The notes under the pieces: model-generated
What the model saw: the letters and a program-made list of their open reading frames with translations, nothing else
Told to the model about the DNA's origin: nothing
Databases searched by the model: none
Shown: positions 59,599-64,000 of the stretch, piece after piece
How positions within the stretch are numbered: the first letter of the stretch is position 1
Layout: every line of letters begins with the position of its first letter
Translations under genes and position numbers: made by a program
Source: Kineosporia babensis
GTDB lineage: Bacteria; Actinomycetota; Actinomycetes; Actinomycetales; Kineosporiaceae
Reading direction: 5' to 3'
Length of the DNA: 64,000 nt
Assembly (NCBI RefSeq): GCF_021129305.1
Contig: NZ_JAJOMB010000026.1
Span: forward strand, 85,740 to 149,739

Positions 59599-60837
59599 AT
59601 GAGTGAGCCTCCAGGCCCCGACACCCGTCGCTCAAACAGCCCAATGGCAGACGTCCTCGAGGACGATCGCGCTCGGGTGGCCCTGCTGTGGCGGGTCCGG
59701 GTGGCCAACACCGGGCTGTTTCTACTGACCGGTCTGGCGACGGCGCTGTGGGTGGTGAACATCCCGGCGGTACAGGAGCAGGCCGGCGTCTCGAAGTCCG
59801 TCCTGGGGCTGCTTCTGCTGGCCCTGGGCGGCGGATCGATCGTGGGGATGCAGGTCGCGGGCTGGATCAGCGACCGGTACGGCAGTCGGCCGACCGCGGG
59901 GCTGGCGGTGGTGATCATCGCGCTGGGGATCAACGGCCCCGGCTGGGCGAGCAGTGGCTGGCAGTTGGCGTTGCTGCTGCCGCTGCTCGGCCTGGGCACC
60001 GGAACGATCATCGTGGCGGCGAACGACCAGGCCGTGAAGATCGAGCAGGCCTACGGCCGCCCGATCATGTCGGCCTTCCACGGGTACTTCTCGATCGCCG
60101 GCGCGCTCGGCGCCGGGCTGGGGGCCGCCTTGCATGCCCTCGACGTGCCGGCGCGCGGGGCCTTGGCGATCGCCTCGGTGGCGGCCGTGCTGATCGGCCT
60201 GGCCTGCGTACCGCGGCTTCTGGGAGCACACGAGGCTGCGCGGCTAGCGGTTCCTGCTCCGGCTGAACCGGTTTCAGGCACGGAGCCCTCGGTACTCAGA
60301 CCAGCCGTCGTCCTGGCCGTGCTGTCCTGCCTATTGAGCCTGGCCGAGGGCACCGCGACAGACTGGAGCGTGCTGCATGCGGTCGAGCATCTCGGCCAGA
60401 GTCAGACCTCCGCCGCGTTCGCCTACGGCACGTTCGCCCTGGCCATGACCATCGGCCGGCTGAGCGTGGACCGGGTGGTGGCGCAGGCCGGACCGGTGCT
60501 GGTGGTGCGCTGGGGCTCGGCCCTGGCCGCGCTCGGAATGCTCGGCGTGGTGCTGTCCCCGGCCTATCCGCTGACCCTGCTGGCCTGGCTGGTCTTCGGT
60601 CTGGGGCTGTCCGGCATCGTCCCGCAGATCTTCACCGCGGCGGGCAACCTGTCCCTCCAGCGCCGGGGCGTGATCCTTTCCCGGGTGGTCGGTCTGGGCT
60701 ACCTCGGGATGCTGGCCGGGCCGGCGTTGGTGGGCTGGCTGGCCGACCTGATCGGGCTCAACGCCGCGCTGCTGGCACCGATGCTCTGCTGCCTGACCGG
60801 CCTGGTGCTGGCCGGTGCGGTTCGGCCCAGGGCCTAG
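59599..60837 (+). CDS. MFS transporter, sugar-exporter/FucP-like type
   Basis: A 412-residue 12-helix protein. It shows LLLLALGGGSIVGMQVAGWISDRYGSRPT (motif A region) and the mid-protein FHGYFSIAGALGAGLGAAL, typical of the MFS branch with SWEET-like or FucP-like members annotated as MFS transporter. There is no ribosome site; TACGCT sits 7 bases before the ATG, consistent with a leaderless message. Divergent from the sugar acetyltransferase/GH3 operon, it may carry the same sugar. Confidence 0.83.
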   Translation: MSEPPGPDTRRSNSPMADVLEDDRARVALLWRVRVANTGLFLLTGLATALWVVNIPAVQEQAGVSKSVLGLLLLALGGGSIVGMQVAGWISDRYGSRPTAGLAVVIIALGINGPGWASSGWQLALLLPLLGLGTGTIIVAANDQAVKIEQAYGRPIMSAFHGYFSIAGALGAGLGAALHALDVPARGALAIASVAAVLIGLACVPRLLGAHEAARLAVPAPAEPVSGTEPSVLRPAVVLAVLSCLLSLAEGTATDWSVLHAVEHLGQSQTSAAFAYGTFALAMTIGRLSVDRVVAQAGPVLVVRWGSALAALGMLGVVLSPAYPLTLLAWLVFGLGLSGIVPQIFTAAGNLSLQRRGVILSRVVGLGYLGMLAGPALVGWLADLIGLNAALLAPMLCCLTGLVLAGAVRPRA

Positions 60838-61301
60838 ACCTTGAGGGCGTGCAGTTCGGCCACGGCCTGCGCGACCTGGCCGGTCCGGGCGCCGGAGATC
60901 CGGATCTCGTGCAGGCCGCTGGGCGAGGCCGGGTCGGGGATCATCAGCACCAGGTCCTCGCGGGCCTGGATCGGCTCGTTGTGCATCTGCGCCTCCAGGC
61001 CCCGGACCGGCCCGGTCAGATGGGCGGCGGAGGCCACGGTGACCCGGTGACGCGGGAAGACCCGCAGATACCGCGACGAGTCGTGCAGGTTGGGCTGGCT
61101 GATCAGGCGGTGCGGGAACGAGATGATCGCCAGGTCGTGCCGTTCCGGGCAGACGTAGAGCGCGGCGTGGTCGGCACCCCGGCCGGTGCCCTGGCTGATC
61201 CCGACGAGCACGGACTGCCAGGTGTCGGTGCCGGTCAGCTGCACCAGGGCCTGCCGGGCGTCCTGCAGGATCAGCTCGAGGCTGGCGGGGTCTTTCGTCA
61301 T
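60834..61301 (-). CDS. Hypothetical protein
   Basis: 155 residues, soluble, MTKDPASLELILQDARQALVQ, with a beta-rich middle (HDLAIISFPHRLISQPN). No family recognised. Its stop shares the palindromic CTAG with the stop of the convergent MFS gene. Confidence 0.6.
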   Translation of the reverse strand: MTKDPASLELILQDARQALVQLTGTDTWQSVLVGISQGTGRGADHAALYVCPERHDLAIISFPHRLISQPNLHDSSRYLRVFPRHRVTVASAAHLTGPVRGLEAQMHNEPIQAREDLVLMIPDPASPSGLHEIRISGARTGQVAQAVAELHALKV

Positions 61302-61400
61302 CGGTACTCCCAGGGGCGGTCTCGTCGTTCGGCCCTTCCGTCGGCAGTCACGGGTAGTGGTGCAGGGGCCTGGCTCAGTGACAGCCGAATGGGGGCACCG

Positions 61401-61838
61401 TCACCCTTCGTCCTGCGGCAGGCGAAGGGCCGGCCCGGCCGTCGCCCGGTACTCCTCCTCGCTGACGTGCTCCAGCCAGGTCGTCGTGGTGGCCGGGTCG
61501 TCGGCGTTGTCCAGAATGGCCAGGTGCTCCATGAAGGAGTCGGCCGAGGCACCGTGCCAGTGCTCCTGGCCGGGCGGGCAGTACAGGGTCTGGCCGGGGT
61601 GGGCCTCGATCCGGGACTCGCCACGGGACTGGACCCAGGCCACGCCCTGAGTGATGTGCAGAGTCTGGCCCAAGGCGTGGGAGTGCCAGGCGGTGCGCGC
61701 ACCGGGGGCGAAACGGACCTTTACCACGATGGCGCGCTGTTCAGGCTCGCGCGGGCCGGCGATGGCGTCCAGCCAGACGTCTCCGGTGAACTGCTCGGGC
61801 GGGTTCTTGATGGTCGGGCGGGGCGGGTCGATCTGCAT
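61401..61838 (-). CDS. Cupin-domain protein
   Basis: A 145-residue single cupin. Motif 1 is GARTAWHSHALGQTLHITQG and motif 2 is HPGQTLYCPPGQEHWHGAS, giving the metal histidines HSH and HWH. It resembles the small cupins found with carboxymuconolactone decarboxylases and SDRs. ATG 61838 has AAGGA 9 bases upstream. Divergent from, and probably controlled by, the MmyB-type regulator at 61966. Confidence 0.87.
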   Translation of the reverse strand: MQIDPPRPTIKNPPEQFTGDVWLDAIAGPREPEQRAIVVKVRFAPGARTAWHSHALGQTLHITQGVAWVQSRGESRIEAHPGQTLYCPPGQEHWHGASADSFMEHLAILDNADDPATTTTWLEHVSEEEYRATAGPALRLPQDEG

Positions 61839-61857
61839 GCTGGAGGTTCCTTGTCTC

Positions 61858-61889
61858 GATAGGTGCCTCCTATCCGAAACCGGTTTCGG
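61858..61889. promoter_or_regulatory. Operator candidate: palindrome CCGAAACCGGTTTCGG plus adjacent repeat
   Basis: CCGAAACCGGTTTCGG (61874-61889) is a perfect 16-bp palindrome. Directly beside it GATAGG-TGCCT-CCTATC (61858-61874) is a second repeat, which may overlap the cupin -10 box. Both lie in the cupin/XRE divergent promoter. Confidence 0.55.
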
Positions 61890-61953
61890 CCGGAAGGGGA
61901 GTCCCTGTGGAAGGGTGGACCGGCAGAACACCCCTCAGCCATCGCACCGGACG

Positions 61954-61959
61954 TAGGCT
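61954..61959 (+). promoter_or_regulatory. -10 box for a leaderless regulator mRNA
   Basis: TAGGCT (fits TAnnnT) ends 6 bases before the ATG at 61966, the spacing of leaderless actinobacterial transcripts. No clear -35 box. Confidence 0.4.
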
Positions 61960-61965
61960 CGGGGG

Positions 61966-62844
61966 ATGAGTAGTACGGAGGTCGGCCGCCAGGTCAACGA
62001 ATTCCTGACCTCCCGGCGGGCCCGCGTGACCCCGGAGCAGGTGGGCCTGCCCGGCGGCAGCAATCGGCGGGTGCCCGGGCTTCGCCGTACCGAGGTGGCG
62101 ATGCTGGCCGGGGTGAGCGTCGAGTACTACTCCAAGCTCGAACGCGGAAACCTCTCCGGGGCATCGGATTCGGTGATCGCCGCGCTGGCCGACGCGCTAC
62201 GGCTGGACAACACCGAGCGCGTACATCTTTTCGACCTGGCCAGGACGGCAGCTGGATCCCCGGCCCGGACCCGGCGTCGCAGCGCGGTGAAAAGTGTTCG
62301 CCCGGCCATGCAATGGGCTTTGGACAGTATTACGACCGGCCCGGCGTTCGTGCGCAACGGGCGGATGGACGTGCTGGCCGAGAACGCCTTGTTCCGGGGG
62401 ATGTACTGGGATGCCTACCAGCTTCCGGACCGGCCGGTGAACCTGGCCCGGCTGACCTTCTTGTACCCGGAGATCTCCCGCCGCGTCCTGCCGAACTGGG
62501 AGTACTCGGCCGACACCAACGTCGCGATCCTGCGCACCGAGGCCGGGCGTAATCCGCACGACCGGGACCTGCAGGACCTGGTGGGCGAGCTCGGCACGCG
62601 CAGCGACGAGTTCCGGGTGCGCTGGGGCGCGCACAATGTGCGGCATCACGCCAACGGGGAGAAGCATTTTCGGCACCCGGTGGTGGGTGATCTGCACATG
62701 TCGTACGAGGCGATGGAACCGATGGACGATTCCGGGCTCAACTTCCTGATCTACGCGGCCGAGCCCGGCTCACCCACCGAGGAGGCCCTGAGGCTCCTGG
62801 CCGGCTGGGTGGCCGACCAGGAGCAGCCGGTGCTCAGAGACTGA
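61966..62844 (+). CDS. XRE-family regulator with MmyB-like ligand domain
   Basis: A 292-residue paralogue of the regulator at 506-1363. Helix-turn-helix at about 30-85 (LRRTEVAMLAGVSVEYYSKLERGNLSGASDSVIAALADAL); MmyB-like domain at about 105-285 (GPAFVRNGRMDVLAENALFRGMYW, RVRWGAHNVRHH). It is divergent from the cupin gene with a perfect palindrome between them. Its end overlaps the convergent gene by 11 bases. Confidence 0.9.
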   Translation: MSSTEVGRQVNEFLTSRRARVTPEQVGLPGGSNRRVPGLRRTEVAMLAGVSVEYYSKLERGNLSGASDSVIAALADALRLDNTERVHLFDLARTAAGSPARTRRRSAVKSVRPAMQWALDSITTGPAFVRNGRMDVLAENALFRGMYWDAYQLPDRPVNLARLTFLYPEISRRVLPNWEYSADTNVAILRTEAGRNPHDRDLQDLVGELGTRSDEFRVRWGAHNVRHHANGEKHFRHPVVGDLHMSYEAMEPMDDSGLNFLIYAAEPGSPTEEALRLLAGWVADQEQPVLRD

Positions 62845-63703
62845 ACTCGGCCAGAGCCAGCTCGCCCAGCGACTTCTCGTCCATCGCGTCGCCGACCAGC
62901 CGCTGCACGGTCATCGCGTGCAGCGCCGGCATGCAGCTGCGCACCTGGAACGGCCGCAGTTCGGGGTGGGCCAGCGAGAACTCCAGCGTCACGTCGATCA
63001 CCGCGCGCATCTGCGCCCGCAGCCGGCCTTCCCGCAGGCAGGCCCAGGCCGCCTCGTGCATGGCCCGCGACCAGACCCCGGCGGGCCAGGTGACCTCGGA
63101 CAACTTCGCCGCGTCGACCTGTCCGGCCTTGATCAGCTCGATCAGGCCGAGCACCTCGGCGGTGCGCGGGCCGTACGGGAACTTGCCGTGCTCATACAGG
63201 TCGGCGGATGCCTCCGCCTGCTCAAAAGGCGCGCGCATGGCGGCAACCTGATCAGGAAGCAGGCCCGGGCTGGCCCAGTGCGCGGCGACCGAGGCGGCCA
63301 CCACCGCGGCCGAGGCAGGCACCTTGCCCGCCCCGGGGATCGGCGCGATGGCGGCGTCGGGCCAGACCGAGGCCTCGCTCGCGACCAGGGCGGCAACCTG
63401 CGAGCTGGTGCCGAACCGGCCGGTGGCCAGGGCATCGGCATCCGCCGGGGTGCCGGCCTGGAGCGCGCTGCCGGTGCTGCGCAGCGTCTCCGAGAAGACC
63501 GGGGAGTTCATGTCGAGCAGGGCCACCAGGGTCCAGCCGACGTCGGTGGCCGTCTCGTCCCGGTCGTGCCAGGCCTGGGCCAGCGCATAAGCGCCGTCCT
63601 GGCTGACCCGGAAAGCGGCGCTGAGCGCGCGCAGAACCGGAACGGCGGCGGTGTGGGCAGCGGCGTCCGTAGCAAGCACGGTGGGCGAAGACAGTGTGTA
63701 CAT
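62834..63703 (-). CDS. Hypothetical protein, helical
   Basis: 289 residues from ATG 63703 (two GTG codons just upstream are alternatives). Ala/Val/Leu-rich, mostly helical, no signal peptide. Segments such as VGWTLVALLDMNSPVFSETL and YEHGKFPYGPRTAEVLGLIELIKAG look like a folded domain, but I do not recognise it. Confidence 0.6.
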   Translation of the reverse strand: MYTLSSPTVLATDAAAHTAAVPVLRALSAAFRVSQDGAYALAQAWHDRDETATDVGWTLVALLDMNSPVFSETLRSTGSALQAGTPADADALATGRFGTSSQVAALVASEASVWPDAAIAPIPGAGKVPASAAVVAASVAAHWASPGLLPDQVAAMRAPFEQAEASADLYEHGKFPYGPRTAEVLGLIELIKAGQVDAAKLSEVTWPAGVWSRAMHEAAWACLREGRLRAQMRAVIDVTLEFSLAHPELRPFQVRSCMPALHAMTVQRLVGDAMDEKSLGELALAEFSL

Positions 63704-63794
63704 CACCACTGACAGTGCGCTCGGGGTTGGGTCTGGTCAATCAGGAAGGTGCTTTTGCCGGAGCTTCGATGACAGTACGTAGTCGGAGGCTACG

Positions 63795-64000
63795 ATGAGC
63801 GCGGTTCACGGTGACGGGAACCATGATCAGTGGACGCTCGTCATTCCCTTCGGGGATTTCTGGGGGGGTGGAGATTGTGGCGGGGGGAGCCGGGGGGGTT
63901 GGGGGTGGGGCGGGGGCGGTGCGGGGGGGAGGGGGGGGGGGGGTGGGGGGGGGTCGGGGGGGGGGGGGGGGCGGCCGGCCCGACCTGCGGCGGCCCGGCC
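63795..64000 (+). CDS. Start of a CDS running into low-quality sequence
   Basis: The ATG at 63795 has GGAGG 5 bases upstream and opens MSAVHGDGNHDQWTLVIPFG. After about residue 22 the frame enters the poly-G stretch, so the rest cannot be trusted. Family not recognised. Confidence 0.4.
   Translation, partial: MSAVHGDGNHDQWTLVIPFGDFWGGGDCGGGSRGGWGWGGGGAGGRGGGGGGGSGGGGGRPARPAAAR
63864..63972. repeat. Poly-G low-complexity tract near contig end
   Basis: Over about 110 bases nearly every base is G, with scattered T, C and A, in runs of up to about 14 G. It looks like a sequencing artefact at an assembly end rather than biology. Confidence 0.7.

Overview
The window is about 64 kb of very GC-rich, compact DNA from an actinomycete. 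Supporting traits are many GTG and TTG starts, ATGA stop/start overlaps, leaderless-looking genes, Tat/lipoprotein signals, a type VII-type small protein, PucR and MmyB-type XRE regulators, and a carbonic anhydrase lipoprotein. A Kineosporia-like or related spore-forming actinomycete is possible, but nothing here fixes the genus. There are no rRNA or tRNA genes and no CRISPR array. The last ~130 bases are a run of G that looks like a contig end.

Layout. 1-4081: the start of deoC, an XRE regulator divergent from an SDR, and a coupled HutD-like/SolA-like pair. 4259-7633: pyruvate carboxylase. 7786-10967: a coupled trio (EspC-like small protein, WXG/alpha-beta-hydrolase protein, lipoprotein) and a small exported protein. 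10957-16110: a coupled five-gene operon (Tat-type substrate-binding lipoprotein, two permeases, SsuD-like monooxygenase, hydrolase) without any ABC ATPase. 16314-28428: amine/amino-acid catabolism: UspA, APC permease, PuuB-like oxidase, YtcJ-like amidohydrolase with TetR, CGNR regulator with EamA exporter, class III aminotransferase with methylmalonate/malonate-semialdehyde dehydrogenase, and divergent PucR. 28514-41395: lipoprotein, two tandem membrane paralogues (one frameshifted), DedA, metallo-hydrolase, nucleoside hydrolase, a membrane-anchored phosphodiesterase, GNAT and a Rel/SpoT protein.

41518-43049 holds a close relative of rifampicin monooxygenase. It is preceded by a 17-codon leader ORF and a hairpin next to its ribosome binding site. 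43362-48205 has an alpha-carbonic anhydrase, a large secreted protein, a methyltransferase and a VWA protein.

48296-54189 is the centrepiece: a mycosporine-like amino acid (UV sunscreen) operon, mysA-mysB-mysC-mysD on the minus strand, interrupted by a 1560-bp IS605/IS1341-type element carrying only tnpB. Removing 51428-52987 rebuilds a 4-nt ATGA overlap between mysA and mysB. The insertion left both proteins unchanged. The element's left end, read antisense, supplies a Shine-Dalgarno site and a 30-codon mini-ORF whose stop again overlaps the mysB start. An 848-bp regulatory region with a perfect palindrome separates mysA from a divergent drug-type exporter.

55038-64000 holds that exporter, a coupled acetyltransferase/GH3 beta-glucosidase operon divergent from an MFS transporter, a cupin divergent from a second MmyB-type XRE regulator, and hypotheticals.
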